A stretch of DNA of 43,824 nt from Dehalococcoidales bacterium (GTDB lineage: Bacteria; Chloroflexota; Dehalococcoidia; Dehalococcoidales; JAFGLR01): contig JAFGLR010000012.1 of assembly GCA_016927955.1 (NCBI GenBank), positions 1 to 43,824 of the forward strand. Direction: 5' to 3'. Under the pieces are notes generated by a model. The model searched no databases. It was not told where the DNA came from and was given only the letters and a program-made list of their open reading frames with translations. Below are positions 1 through 10,392 of this stretch, piece after piece. Each line of letters starts with the position of its first letter. The first letter of the stretch is position 1. The translations under genes and the position numbers were made by a program.

Positions 1-1
1 C

Positions 2-460
2 GGTCTTTTCCCCGATGAAGAATACAACCGGCAGCGTAAGTTGCTTGAAATGGAACTGGAATCGCTGGTAGTGCCCGGCGCTAATGCCGCCGAAGAGGCC
101 GGTAAGTTGATTATGAACCTTAAAGATTTATGGGCTGAGGCAAAATTAGAGGAACAGCGAAAACTATTACTAACCATGCTGGATGCAATTTATGTCGATG
201 CCAAACAGACTAAATCCGTTGTCGCCATAAAACCAAAACCGCCCTTCATACCGATATTTCAAGTGGCGGTAACCAAGGGCGGTTCCAGTATTCATATCAT
301 CAACGAGCCTCTCCGAACTCAATCGGGAAGCCCGTCCGTGTTTCTGGTGGAGACGGGGGAGGGTCGAACTATACCCGCACAGCGTTTTATCGGAGCGTGG
401 TTGGATAGTTATGTCAAATACACACAATCCGAATCACCTTTAGTGAAGCTAAGGGTTTAA
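2..460 (+). CDS. C-terminal part of serine recombinase-like protein (5' truncated by window)
   Basis: Open frame continues to the window edge (GLFPDEEYNRQRKLLEMELESL...LKDLWAEAKLEEQRKLLLTMLDAIYVD), typical of the coiled-coil/C-terminal region of large serine recombinases. Confidence 0.6.
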   Translation, partial: GLFPDEEYNRQRKLLEMELESLVVPGANAAEEAGKLIMNLKDLWAEAKLEEQRKLLLTMLDAIYVDAKQTKSVVAIKPKPPFIPIFQVAVTKGGSSIHIINEPLRTQSGSPSVFLVETGEGRTIPAQRFIGAWLDSYVKYTQSESPLVKLRV

Positions 461-520
461 TTAGCCGAACTTTTAAGACCAGTTTCGATCATATTAGTAA
501 TCCGTTATGCCGTTTTAACT

Positions 521-1666
521 CTAAATAAGCTTATTTAAAAATTTATCGTGGTCTTTCCAGTTGCCTTGCTTGTAATAAACTTTGTTAGCGGCAATGTCTT
601 TAAGTACCGATACGATATTTTCAAAATCCGGCAGGTATATACCGGCAGCGTCCTTTGAGGTATCGATTGCTTTCGAAATAGCCTCTGCCGCCATTATTCC
701 GCTCTTTACTGCCAGACCTACGCCGCCCCCACCGAACCATATCTTAGCATTACCGACTCTGCCGACATCGCTCGGCTTAACCAGTCCGGCAGCATTGCCT
801 ACCAGCAGCACGTTACCTTTTGCGGGAATCAACCGGCCGCTCAGTACCTCATCGAGTAATAGCACCATCGTAGTCCCGGCACTCCACATCGGTTTTGTCT
901 CCGGGTTAAAACCGAACATTTTATACATAGTCTGCTTTGCTAAGTCCGCAGATTCTTTTACCGACCTTGCGGAGGCATCGACATCGATATGGAAGCAGCC
1001 TTTTTTATGTACGATATGGAACATATCTTTTTGCGGGGCGTCGAATTCAAATGTGTAAGCATACTTTCTATCCAACGGTGATAGTGCCGCCGGATAAAAT
1101 TCCTGGATACTTGCGAGAGTATGAAATTTGAGGTCGGGGTAAAGTCTTCTCCTGATAGTAGACATCGCACCGTCGGCACCGACGACAAATCCAGCATGTA
1201 TCTCTTGATTTTCTCCCCGCCTGCTGATTTTTACGATTACTCCGTCACCCTCCTGGATAACATCGGTAACTAGTGTCTCATCCCATAGTTCGGCTCCGGC
1301 TGATTTAGCTTTCAAATTCATCCAGTAATCGCATTCCGTGCTGAACATATGGGGGCAGAGTTGCGGCTCTTCTTGCGGTTCATGTCCGTACTCCGTAGGT
1401 TTCATCCCTCTTGCGAGGTAATAAATATGGGGCGGGTCGGTTAAAACCCAGTCGGGAGTGGGACCGAACTCTCTGGCAACAAGAGTACGGGTCATATTAT
1501 CCGGGAAACGGCGCAGACACGATTTATAACGCGGGGGCTTCGCTTTCTCCAGTAATAAAGTCCGTAACCCACGCTGAGCACAATTCTTTGCTGCTGCTGA
1601 CCCGCCGGGACCAGCACCGATAACAACTACGTCAGCTGTGTGTACGTCCCTGTTCGTGTGTTTCAT
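521..1666 (-). CDS. FAD-dependent oxidoreductase, geranylgeranyl reductase-like family
   Basis: ORF 381 aa; N-terminal ADVVVIGAGPGGSAAAKNCAQRG FAD motif, VVGADGAMSTIRR, GNAAGLVKP. Confidence 0.8.
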   Translation of the reverse strand: MKHTNRDVHTADVVVIGAGPGGSAAAKNCAQRGLRTLLLEKAKPPRYKSCLRRFPDNMTRTLVAREFGPTPDWVLTDPPHIYYLARGMKPTEYGHEPQEEPQLCPHMFSTECDYWMNLKAKSAGAELWDETLVTDVIQEGDGVIVKISRRGENQEIHAGFVVGADGAMSTIRRRLYPDLKFHTLASIQEFYPAALSPLDRKYAYTFEFDAPQKDMFHIVHKKGCFHIDVDASARSVKESADLAKQTMYKMFGFNPETKPMWSAGTTMVLLLDEVLSGRLIPAKGNVLLVGNAAGLVKPSDVGRVGNAKIWFGGGGVGLAVKSGIMAAEAISKAIDTSKDAAGIYLPDFENIVSVLKDIAANKVYYKQGNWKDHDKFLNKLI

Positions 1667-1668
1667 GT

Positions 1669-2319
1669 CTATTTTTCTCCTTCTACTGACACGGGCTTAT
1701 TCTGAGGTGTTACGTATTCATACCGACCGTTAGGCATCTTTTTTATTTTCAAATTGGGATGAGGATTGAGCTTCGGGTCTTTTACTACACTCCATAATTT
1801 ATACAATTCGGGAAGAAACTCCGGCCATCTTTCCGCTTCTTCGGTAGGATGAGAACGTCCTTCTGAAGAGCCCTTTCTACTGTCGATAAATTCTTTTATC
1901 TGCTTCGCTTTTGGGCCGCGCATAATCGTTAAGAAACGGTGTTTGCAGCCATAGTCCGCCGCCGAATACATATGAACGCACAGGTCTTGATTCTCCGCAT
2001 CATTATTGAATCCCTCTAGAACGAGACAGTGCTCATAGTCTATCTCAAAAGGAAAGACGCTTACATCCAGCCACTTACCTCTGGCTCCTCCCTGCTTATT
2101 AGCATCCTGGTCGGCTACCTGCACCGCACCGATATGTCCTACTTCACCGGGTGCCACTTCCCAGTAGAAATTTTTATGGTCGGTCGGGTGCCAAAGAACA
2201 TAGCCTTTCTCCATGTTGTCCCACCACCAGTCGATCATTTCTGCAGTAACGCAGTGTAATTCATGTTCCTCATCAGCCAGGGTTATCCAGCCTTCTTTTT
2301 CCCAGGGTCGGTCAGCCAT
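1669..2319 (-). CDS. DAPG/phloretin hydrolase-like protein (putative metal-dependent C-C hydrolase)
   Basis: ORF 216 aa; TAEMIDWWWDNMEKGYVLWHPTDH resembles the conserved N-terminal motif of the PhlG/phloretin hydrolase family. Confidence 0.5.
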   Translation of the reverse strand: MADRPWEKEGWITLADEEHELHCVTAEMIDWWWDNMEKGYVLWHPTDHKNFYWEVAPGEVGHIGAVQVADQDANKQGGARGKWLDVSVFPFEIDYEHCLVLEGFNNDAENQDLCVHMYSAADYGCKHRFLTIMRGPKAKQIKEFIDSRKGSSEGRSHPTEEAERWPEFLPELYKLWSVVKDPKLNPHPNLKIKKMPNGRYEYVTPQNKPVSVEGEK

Positions 2320-2347
2320 TGTTACCTCCTAATAATGCTTCTATTAT

Positions 2348-4123
2348 CTAACGGTAAATATAGTCTCCGGCCTGATATTTAGGCGGAATAACCGGTATCT
2401 GGAGAAATGAATCGTATTTCCCTCCCGAATGTATGACGTGATTGCCCTTGTTCTCCGGCCACCACTCCAGACGTTCGAACCAGCCTTCCCTGATATAACG
2501 GCCGGCAACTACGACTTCAAGCTGCTCGTCCTTATGCCAGAGGCGGCTATAAGGATATATTTCGATATCCACCGGTACAATTTCGCCCGGTTTCAGTTTC
2601 TGTTCCCGGCGGTGCGACATAACCGGCTGGAAATCGCTCGACCATTTCGGGTCTAACTCCCGGTGGGACACTCTGATCTTACCCCAGGCCCCCGGATGCG
2701 ACTCACCCAAGACCGAAACAGGTAGCCACTTACCGTTTTTATCAAGCTTACGGACACTTATAAAAAGGTCCATCTCGTCATTGCCCTCAGCTTCGACCCA
2801 CATGTGAAGTTTCATATAACCGGTTATTTCCGTATCTTCCTCGAACTTCATCGCAAAGTTCGTCTGTCCGGTCTTACCCTCGTAACTGACTTTTGACTCT
2901 TTAACGACAGGCTCCCATGACATTGCTCCCTTTACGGCGTCGATATAGAGCTTTTTATATTGTGTCCGGGCTAGCGGAAATTCTTTTTCCGGACGGTTGG
3001 TTTGAAACTCAGATTCATACGCATCCGTCACCTCGAGGCGGACCCTCGGCGTTAACTCCCAACCGTTCCGTACATCTTTAAGATAACGGTCGAAGAATTT
3101 TTTCAGGTCTTCTAGGGAACTATTGCTGTAAGTATCCGGCCATTCGAATTCCCGGTGTGCCCTGAGCCACTTCTTCGTCGAACGAATCCGGCGGAACCCT
3201 TCCGCCGAACCGCGGCAATGAAAATGATTCCAGCAGATAGTAGTATAAACCGGTAACCTGATATTTTCCCATTTCGGTATCTTATCTTCCCAGTAGGCAT
3301 TCATCAGGGGAAATTTTTTAGACATCGCACCGACATCTTCAAGGAAACCAACTCCCGATACTGCGGCTATTACCATCGAGCCGCCTGGTCCGGGAATACC
3401 ACCCTCAAAAAAAGACTCCCGATAGATGTCTCCGGTGCCTTCCCAGGGGGCAATGCAGGCTAAATGCGGCGGTTGTTCTGCGGCAATCCGCCATTGGGTC
3501 ATGGCCACACCGGAGTTGCCAGCCATACCTACCTTGCCGTTGCACCAGTGCTGCGTGGCTATCCATTCGATAAAGTCATAGCCGTCCCGGGCATCTTGCG
3601 TACCGAACATATTCATATCGCCCTGCGAATGACCGATACCGCGGATATCCACATTGGCCACGGCATATCCCTGACGGCACCAGTAGCCGGGGTCAGCCGA
3701 CTCGAACTTGGTCATCCGGGAGATTGTTCCCGGCGGTACTCCCATTGTCTGCCACTCGGTTTCGATATCTCCGGGGCGTTTGCCGAACATACTCCACGAA
3801 AGAATTACGGGAATATTCGTCCGGTCGACCGGGCGGAAAATATCGGTATATATTACGGTACCGTCACGCAGGGTCACGGCGACATCCTGCTCGCAGATAA
3901 TCCCGGGCTCCGCGATATACGTACGCGGATTAAAGGGAGGACAAAAACTGAATCGCATCTTCGCGGTTACCGATGGTCTTCTCGCCTCCCGGTAGATGAC
4001 TTCAAATTCCTCTTCCCCGAACTTTTCCTTCTTAATTTTAGTTGCTTTCGGTCCTTCGTCATGCATAGTACCGCGTTCTTTCAATTCCGCTTCAATTTGT
4101 TTTTTTCTCTCTTCCTCGACCAT
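2348..4123 (-). CDS. CocE/NonD family hydrolase (X-Pro dipeptidyl-peptidase-like)
   Basis: ORF 591 aa; VTLRDGTVIYTDIFRP, GYAVANVDIRGIGHSQG, GKVGMAGNSGVAMTQW nucleophile elbow, C-terminal jelly-roll-like domain. Confidence 0.85.
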   Translation of the reverse strand: MVEEERKKQIEAELKERGTMHDEGPKATKIKKEKFGEEEFEVIYREARRPSVTAKMRFSFCPPFNPRTYIAEPGIICEQDVAVTLRDGTVIYTDIFRPVDRTNIPVILSWSMFGKRPGDIETEWQTMGVPPGTISRMTKFESADPGYWCRQGYAVANVDIRGIGHSQGDMNMFGTQDARDGYDFIEWIATQHWCNGKVGMAGNSGVAMTQWRIAAEQPPHLACIAPWEGTGDIYRESFFEGGIPGPGGSMVIAAVSGVGFLEDVGAMSKKFPLMNAYWEDKIPKWENIRLPVYTTICWNHFHCRGSAEGFRRIRSTKKWLRAHREFEWPDTYSNSSLEDLKKFFDRYLKDVRNGWELTPRVRLEVTDAYESEFQTNRPEKEFPLARTQYKKLYIDAVKGAMSWEPVVKESKVSYEGKTGQTNFAMKFEEDTEITGYMKLHMWVEAEGNDEMDLFISVRKLDKNGKWLPVSVLGESHPGAWGKIRVSHRELDPKWSSDFQPVMSHRREQKLKPGEIVPVDIEIYPYSRLWHKDEQLEVVVAGRYIREGWFERLEWWPENKGNHVIHSGGKYDSFLQIPVIPPKYQAGDYIYR

Positions 4124-4177
4124 TTTTTACTCCTTGCGATTTTAGTACGTTATGTAAAATTTACCCAAAGTCGATAC

Positions 4178-5521
4178 CTAATAATTACCGTATTCTTTCA
4201 CTGCTTCTATCATGGCATGCAGATTGTCAGCCGAATGGGCTTTCTCCATATGTGCCTCCCCGGTAAGTATATAGCCGCCGCCCTTCCCGCATGCTTCGAT
4301 GAGTTTACGGCAATATTCCTTAACATCCTGAGGCGTGCCGGAATATAAAAGCGAAGCCGGTACGTTACCGGAAATGCAGGCGATACCTCCCAGTACATTT
4401 TTGGCTTTGGTCATATCGGTTTTTTCAAATTGCCAGAGTACCGCACCTTCAGGAACGTCTTTTATAGTCTCTAAACGGGACTCATAATACCCTTCCGCAT
4501 ATAGCGAGACGATGAGCCCTTCGTTTACAAATGCCTCGATAGTCTTTTTTAAAGACGGCCAGTAGAAAGTCTGATACTGTTTCAAAGACATAAAAGTATC
4601 ATCACCTTTATGCAAGGGAAAACCTACTATAAGCCCCCCGGACATGTTTACACCAGCTAAGGTCTTTTTTATCTGCAAGTCGGTAATCAGGTCTAAAGCT
4701 GCCATTAGCTTATCCGGCTGTCGGTACATATCCGTCATAATGCCTTTGGTTCCTCTTAGAAAATCCCCGATAATATCGAAGGGAGCGAAAGCTATCCCTC
4801 CTTCCAAACTCGGAAACCCCGACGCCATTGCCTCACTATCAAATTCTCTGACTACGTTCATCCATTCGGCTGTCTCTTTGCCGGCATCGATAAGCTTTTG
4901 ATACATTTCCCGGACTACCGGTATAGTGAAAGGAATCAAAGCTCCCAGTAAACCGGCGGCTAATCCAAAAGTAAACAAATGAGTCGGTAATTTACGATAG
5001 GGCTCGAATATTCCGGCGACGCGGGGCATATAGGTTCTTATCCAGAAATCAGATGGGTCACTGAACAGGTCATCGTATTCGTCGGCTTTCATGTACTCAC
5101 CTTCGAGATACTGATATATAGTAACTTCCTTGGATATCCCATAGCCCGGCCATACCGTCGCTTTAGGTGATAGTATTTCCAGCGCCTTTCCGGGAAGAGC
5201 CATCCCGGGGCTATTAAAGGTATCGAAATCGAATTCGCGAAGAAATTTTAACCAAGCCGGGCAAAGCTTACTGTAGTCATACATCGCATCGTGCAGTGTT
5301 GTCCCGCTATAATAGGCAGGGTAAGCACCGACGTTAACTAAAACGGGTATTCTATCGGGCTCTTTCTGTAACCGTATGGCATCATAAATTCGGCTTACTC
5401 TGGATTTATAAGCTCGTTCAGCTTCCGCACTGATAAATTTAATACCTGCAGGAGAGAGCCATTGATTAAACCTCTGCTCCCTTTTTTCATCAGGAGTTAA
5501 CTTTTGCCAATTGGGCCCCAC
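4178..5521 (-). CDS. Uroporphyrinogen decarboxylase (URO-D) superfamily protein
   Basis: ORF 447 aa; URO-D-like C-terminal pattern (GGIACISGNVPASLLYSGTPQDVKEYCRKLIEACGKGGGYILTGEAH). Confidence 0.75.
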   Translation of the reverse strand: MGPNWQKLTPDEKREQRFNQWLSPAGIKFISAEAERAYKSRVSRIYDAIRLQKEPDRIPVLVNVGAYPAYYSGTTLHDAMYDYSKLCPAWLKFLREFDFDTFNSPGMALPGKALEILSPKATVWPGYGISKEVTIYQYLEGEYMKADEYDDLFSDPSDFWIRTYMPRVAGIFEPYRKLPTHLFTFGLAAGLLGALIPFTIPVVREMYQKLIDAGKETAEWMNVVREFDSEAMASGFPSLEGGIAFAPFDIIGDFLRGTKGIMTDMYRQPDKLMAALDLITDLQIKKTLAGVNMSGGLIVGFPLHKGDDTFMSLKQYQTFYWPSLKKTIEAFVNEGLIVSLYAEGYYESRLETIKDVPEGAVLWQFEKTDMTKAKNVLGGIACISGNVPASLLYSGTPQDVKEYCRKLIEACGKGGGYILTGEAHMEKAHSADNLHAMIEAVKEYGNY

Positions 5522-5606
5522 TTAACTAATCCTTTTTACCTATTTTAAAAACATATATTATACATACGATTTATATATGACAGATACGTTCAGTTGTCAT
5601 AATTTG

Positions 5607-7106
5607 CTATGCACTGGCCTTTTTAACGTACTCAGCCGCATTTTCCCCGGCGATACGTCCGCTGTTTAAGGCGAATCCCATAGAATTACCCGGAAATATG
5701 AATATATAACTGTCCGCATATATTGAATTAGCATCCGTTCCGGCAGCATAAAGACCGGGTATAGTATCCATATTTGCCGTTACGACTTCTGTTTTATAAT
5801 TTATTTTTATACCCCCCAAAGTGCCGTAACCGCTCAGGACGAACTTATTAGCATAATATGGAGGTTGTTTGACCGACCTGAGATAACTGGAATTTTTGTG
5901 GAATATATCATCACGGCCCGTTTCACAGGCTTTATTGTATTCATTGATAGTCTTTCGCAAGCCCGTTAAATCAATCTCCGCCTTGTCAGCCAATTCTTCC
6001 AGCGAGTCAGCCGAAAATACATCCTTACGATTGGCATAGGCTTTTTTAAACTCGGCATTAAAATTTTTAACCTTTGAGACGGGTATCATATAGTTTATCC
6101 AATCGAACCCCACCTCTTCATAATGTTTTGCGGTTGCGGCATCAAAAATACACCAGGCCAAGCGGTCCTTTTGTCGCGTAACCGCATTTCCAGTATAGGT
6201 AGGATTTCCACTGGCTTCTTCGTTCATAAAACGCTCACCCTGGACATTAACCAATAAATTAGGCTGGCTAAAAGCTGAGGATACCACTGGGTCTATCATT
6301 ATTGTTTCCCCGGGGTCTGTTGAGGGTGCGGTATGCGTACTGCAAGTTAATTCAATATTCATGCCTTCCATACCCGCGCCAGCCTCGTTGGCCATTCGGA
6401 TGCCATCCCCTACCAGACCGGGTCCCCGGAAGCTGAAAAGATCGCTTCCCAATTCATATCCGGTGAATTTCTTAACCATTTCCGAATTATCCCCGAAACC
6501 ACCGGTGGCCAGTATTACTGCTTGCGCTTTTATTTCTATTTCTTCCTTGGCTTTATCCTCCGCGATAACTCCGGTAATCCGTCCGTCTTCCTTTATGAGT
6601 TTCTTAGCCGGTGTCTCAAGGTAGAATTTAACACCGAGGTCGGCTGCATACTCGGTCATTATTTTGTTCATGGTTGATGCAGCCTGCGGCCCAGGACGGG
6701 TACCACTACTGGGCTTAACAAGGTGATGAGTAAAATACGCACCCTTGACGTAAGCGATGACATCATACCACTGGATACCTATATCTTCCAGCCAGTCTAT
6801 CGTACTGGCGGTCTTATTGATATAATCAGAAACCAATCTGGCATCAACGCGCCAGTGGGTATATTCCATCCATATTTTAAAAGCCTCTTCTTTACTTAAA
6901 GATACATTCTTCATTTTCTGTAATTTGCTATCGACGGCGAAAGGCCCCATGCCCATATTTGCCGTACCACCCGTGGTTGCCGATTTTTCGAGCACGATTA
7001 CTTTAGCTCCGCGTTCTGCAGCAGTTATCGCCGCTGCTAATCCAGCCGGACCTGCCGCCACTATAGCTACATCCGTGTTTAATTGCTTCACGTTTTCTCT
7101 CTCCAT
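5607..7106 (-). CDS. FAD-dependent oxidoreductase, fumarate reductase/KSTD-like flavoprotein
   Basis: ORF 499 aa; VAIVAAGPAGLAAAITAAERGAKVIVLEKSATTGGTANMG; C-terminal GLYAAGTDANSIYADSYIFIFPGNSMGFALNSGRIAGENAA. Confidence 0.85.
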   Translation of the reverse strand: MERENVKQLNTDVAIVAAGPAGLAAAITAAERGAKVIVLEKSATTGGTANMGMGPFAVDSKLQKMKNVSLSKEEAFKIWMEYTHWRVDARLVSDYINKTASTIDWLEDIGIQWYDVIAYVKGAYFTHHLVKPSSGTRPGPQAASTMNKIMTEYAADLGVKFYLETPAKKLIKEDGRITGVIAEDKAKEEIEIKAQAVILATGGFGDNSEMVKKFTGYELGSDLFSFRGPGLVGDGIRMANEAGAGMEGMNIELTCSTHTAPSTDPGETIMIDPVVSSAFSQPNLLVNVQGERFMNEEASGNPTYTGNAVTRQKDRLAWCIFDAATAKHYEEVGFDWINYMIPVSKVKNFNAEFKKAYANRKDVFSADSLEELADKAEIDLTGLRKTINEYNKACETGRDDIFHKNSSYLRSVKQPPYYANKFVLSGYGTLGGIKINYKTEVVTANMDTIPGLYAAGTDANSIYADSYIFIFPGNSMGFALNSGRIAGENAAEYVKKASA

Positions 7107-7130
7107 GAATATCTTACTATTTAAAATTTA

Positions 7131-8132
7131 TTATTTTTCAGGCGCTATAAAGTTGCCGTAGGGCGCAATACTGTTAGCTATCTGCTTTATCTTTTCCAAG
7201 CTATCTGAGTCTTGCCCGTAATGTTGACCTAGCCATTGTAGATGGTGTTGCACTGCCCCACAATCAAAACGCGGATAAACCGCATCCTTCTTATTCCATT
7301 TAACTCGTAATTTCCCTTCCTTAAACTTAACCTCACCTCGTACATAACAGACCGGGCACGCTACATAAGGTAAGTCTTTGGGGATCACTACCACATTCGA
7401 GTGGCAAACGGGGCACTCGACTCCGTAGTTTTCACCGACATACTTAACTTTTTCTATGGGCATGTTCATAGCCTTAGCGACATTACGTCCTAACTGTTTA
7501 GCTCTTTCAACGGCTTTTTGAAACACTTCAACCTTTCCGTATTTTTGCGGCCATCGCTTAAATAACTCGGTATAAGAAACATCCTGTATTCTTAATTCAT
7601 TAATGTGCTTGGCCGTCATATTTTTATCCTGCATCCATAAATTCCACTCTTCTAGTCCACAGAAATTCGCTTGAAATTGATCGACCAGTACACGAGTATG
7701 TTGTACAAAGATATTTACCATTGGAAGAGTTAAACTTGTCCAAGCATCATAACCGCTACCACCAATCCCGATTATGCCACCCACTTTGGTTTTCTTTAGA
7801 ATATTGATATCCGCATCAAACAAGTGGTTCATCTTTTCGTGAATACAGGCAAAATAACCATTGGCTCTGATATGGTAGCATGGTACCGCCACAATTAGGC
7901 CGGCATCCTCTAAACAGGTCTTTTTCAAGATCCAATCTACGTCGTCTTTATGAACGCATTTCCCTGTTTTCCAACAGGCATTACAGCCGGTACAGGGTTG
8001 TACTTTCAACGTCATCGCCCTGATAATTTCAGTTTCCACACCGAGTTCTGCGGCTCCCATCGCCGCCGCTATTAATAAAGTTTCGGTATTACCGTTCTTG
8101 CTGCTACATGATAGACCGATAATTTTTTTCAT
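7131..8132 (-). CDS. Flavodoxin-like iron-sulfur flavoprotein (Isf/FMN_red) with C-terminal Zn-ribbon-like domain
   Basis: ORF 333 aa; IGLSCSSKNGNTETLL, CTGCNACWKTGKC, CPVCHSNVVVIPKDLPYVACPVC. Confidence 0.8.
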   Translation of the reverse strand: MKKIIGLSCSSKNGNTETLLIAAAMGAAELGVETEIIRAMTLKVQPCTGCNACWKTGKCVHKDDVDWILKKTCLEDAGLIVAVPCYHIRANGYFACIHEKMNHLFDADINILKKTKVGGIIGIGGSGYDAWTSLTLPMVNIFVQHTRVLVDQFQANFCGLEEWNLWMQDKNMTAKHINELRIQDVSYTELFKRWPQKYGKVEVFQKAVERAKQLGRNVAKAMNMPIEKVKYVGENYGVECPVCHSNVVVIPKDLPYVACPVCYVRGEVKFKEGKLRVKWNKKDAVYPRFDCGAVQHHLQWLGQHYGQDSDSLEKIKQIANSIAPYGNFIAPEK

Positions 8133-8184
8133 TCCACAATTCCCCTTTTATTTAAAGAACGGCTATTGTATTAAGCATTCGTAA

Positions 8185-9162
8185 TTATTTATCTTTCTTT
8201 TGTTTACTAGGCGGAATAACGGGTGACTTATAAGATGCATATTTTTTTGAGAGTTCCGGTATTTTTTCTTTGTACGGGTCCAATTCTTTAATCACGTTCC
8301 CGACCTCGAAATGGTGTATTTTTTTACCTTCCAGGAACAGGTGGGATTTATCTTGTTCTTCCGGAAGAAATATCGGAATAACCTTATTCCCTTCAATTTT
8401 CAAAGTCCCTCTTACGCCGCAGGACGCACATATTATGCTACCGTCATCATCGATAACTATTGCTTTGCAGTGACACACCGGACAAACACCCTTATCTTCA
8501 CCTACGAACTTAACACTGTCATAAGGTTGTTTTGAGGCTTTCACAATATTCATCCCCAAATCTCTGGCCTTCTGCAACTCATTTTCTTTAAGTGTAATCG
8601 CCCCATCATCGGCTACGCCGCATACCTGCATCTGATCAACGACTTTAATCTCCATGGGAAAAACCATGGTATACAACAGAGGAAGGCTTAGGGTTACCCA
8701 ATCATGAGATACCGCCCCACCCACTGATATAAAAGCACCGACTCTTTTCTTGAATATTCGGTCATCAACATGAAAAGTAAAATCAAACCTTTCATCTTTG
8801 CCTTGCGATTTCTTTACCTCAGCCAGTGAAGCCACGTCGACCTTATTACCGAGTATCCTGTCACGAATGGCAATTAAGTATCCAGGTGGGGTTAGGCTAT
8901 ATACGGGAGCACTAATCAATAGAGCATCACAATCCATTATTTTTTCAAATAAAAACGGGCCGTCATCTTTATGAATACACGAACTATATCCTTTCATCAT
9001 TGCGGGACAAGGCCAGCATATATTGCAGTGATGTATTTCTAAATCAAGCATACGTATAATTTCGACTTCGGCGCCTAGCTCTTCGGCTCCCATTAACGCT
9101 TCTTTAGTCAAGATTTCACAATTTGCCATCTTTCTGCCGCAGGTTAATGCTAACAGCTTCAT
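8185..9162 (-). CDS. Flavodoxin-like iron-sulfur flavoprotein with C-terminal Zn-ribbon (paralogue 2)
   Basis: ORF 325 aa; paralogous fold, CNICWPCPAMMKGYSSC, CPVCHCKAIVIDDDGSIICASC. Confidence 0.78.
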   Translation of the reverse strand: MKLLALTCGRKMANCEILTKEALMGAEELGAEVEIIRMLDLEIHHCNICWPCPAMMKGYSSCIHKDDGPFLFEKIMDCDALLISAPVYSLTPPGYLIAIRDRILGNKVDVASLAEVKKSQGKDERFDFTFHVDDRIFKKRVGAFISVGGAVSHDWVTLSLPLLYTMVFPMEIKVVDQMQVCGVADDGAITLKENELQKARDLGMNIVKASKQPYDSVKFVGEDKGVCPVCHCKAIVIDDDGSIICASCGVRGTLKIEGNKVIPIFLPEEQDKSHLFLEGKKIHHFEVGNVIKELDPYKEKIPELSKKYASYKSPVIPPSKQKKDK

Positions 9163-9205
9163 TTAATTGTCTCCTTTAATATAAAATGCCATTAGATACC
9201 ATTAA

Positions 9206-10138
9206 TTATTCAACCGTTACCTTATCGGGTTTAATAATATTACCGTAAGTACTGTATTTCTTCTTCAATTGGTTGAAAGAAGGGTCTTTTTCGGCCCCCG
9301 CTATTTTTTTTGCCAAACTCATTATGTATTTACCATGTTCCTTAATGGCATATTCCGAAAACCTGGGATGTTCGGTCTCAAATTCATCCCAGCGTATTTG
9401 CATTTTATTATTCTTCATTTCTATCTTACCGTGTATCCAGCAAACCGGGCAGACAACATTGGGAAAATCATCGGGTACCTGTAATACATCACAATGACAA
9501 ACCGGACATGACATGGGTTTATCTTCCCCCATATACCTTACTTCTCCAATAGGTAATTGCATGGCTTGAGCTACGTTTCTGCCGAGTTGTCTGGCACGCT
9601 CCAGTGATTTTTTATGAAAATCAAATAATACGGCACCCGGGACAGGGGCGTCGTTTATTTGTATTTGGTCGACAAGTACTCTGGTGTGCTGGAGAAATCC
9701 GTTTGCGGTGACATGTCCGAGATTAGTCCAATCGGATCCAGCACCTCCTACCGTGATGATAGCTCCGACTCTGGTTTTCTTAAGAACTTCCGGATGCCGC
9801 ATCGTAGCGGGTAACATCCTATCATTAATATTCATAAATTGGCCGCAACACCGGGCATGAAATATCGGGATTCCCAGGATTAAGGCACAATCATCTATCA
9901 CCGTTTTCTGTATAATCCATTCGAGGTCGTCTTTAATCCAGCATTTGGCCGGTTTACCCGACCTCATTTCTTTTACGCAGGCCTGGCAATTGGTACAGGG
10001 CTTAACGTTTAATTCTGCCGCGTGTATTATTTCGGTTTCCACCCCTGATTCCGCTGCCCCCATCGCCGCTTCTTTTAATAATATTTCGGAATTACCGTTT
10101 TTCCTGCCGCAAGATAAGGCTACAATCTTTTTTGACAT
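9206..10138 (-). CDS. Flavodoxin-like iron-sulfur flavoprotein with C-terminal Zn-ribbon (paralogue 3)
   Basis: ORF 310 aa; CTNCQACVKEMRSGKPAKC, CPVCHCDVLQVPDDFPNVVCPVC. Confidence 0.8.
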   Translation of the reverse strand: MSKKIVALSCGRKNGNSEILLKEAAMGAAESGVETEIIHAAELNVKPCTNCQACVKEMRSGKPAKCWIKDDLEWIIQKTVIDDCALILGIPIFHARCCGQFMNINDRMLPATMRHPEVLKKTRVGAIITVGGAGSDWTNLGHVTANGFLQHTRVLVDQIQINDAPVPGAVLFDFHKKSLERARQLGRNVAQAMQLPIGEVRYMGEDKPMSCPVCHCDVLQVPDDFPNVVCPVCWIHGKIEMKNNKMQIRWDEFETEHPRFSEYAIKEHGKYIMSLAKKIAGAEKDPSFNQLKKKYSTYGNIIKPDKVTVE

Positions 10139-10190
10139 TGATATTCCCCAGTTCTTTTGTTAATTCTGATTTCTTCATGACCGTAATGAG

Positions 10191-10391
10191 TTACCATAAA
10201 GATGCCGGTAACGTAATATCTATCGCCCGTTTGGGGCACTCCATCCAGCAAATGCCGCAAAACCAGCATTCTTCTGCATAGGTCACCACCGGGATATCTT
10301 TCTCTTCATCGATGGTAAACACGTCCATCGGACACAAGTCATAACATTTTTTACAGCTAATACACTTACGATAGTCTATTTTAATCGGCAT
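10191..10391 (-). CDS. 4Fe-4S ferredoxin (2x[4Fe-4S], AprB/ferredoxin-like)
   Basis: ORF 66 aa; CISCKKCYDLCPMD and CWFCGICWMECPKRAID. Confidence 0.9.
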   Translation of the reverse strand: MPIKIDYRKCISCKKCYDLCPMDVFTIDEEKDIPVVTYAEECWFCGICWMECPKRAIDITLPASLW

Positions 10392-10392
10392 A

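Noticed and set aside
582-1058. 158-aa plus-strand ORF opposite the GGR-like gene
   Set aside because: Shadow ORF antisense to a well-supported flavoprotein.
3464-4348. 294-aa plus-strand ORF opposite the CocE/NonD gene
   Set aside because: Antisense to a clearly conserved hydrolase; composition looks like a shadow frame and no domain is recognisable.
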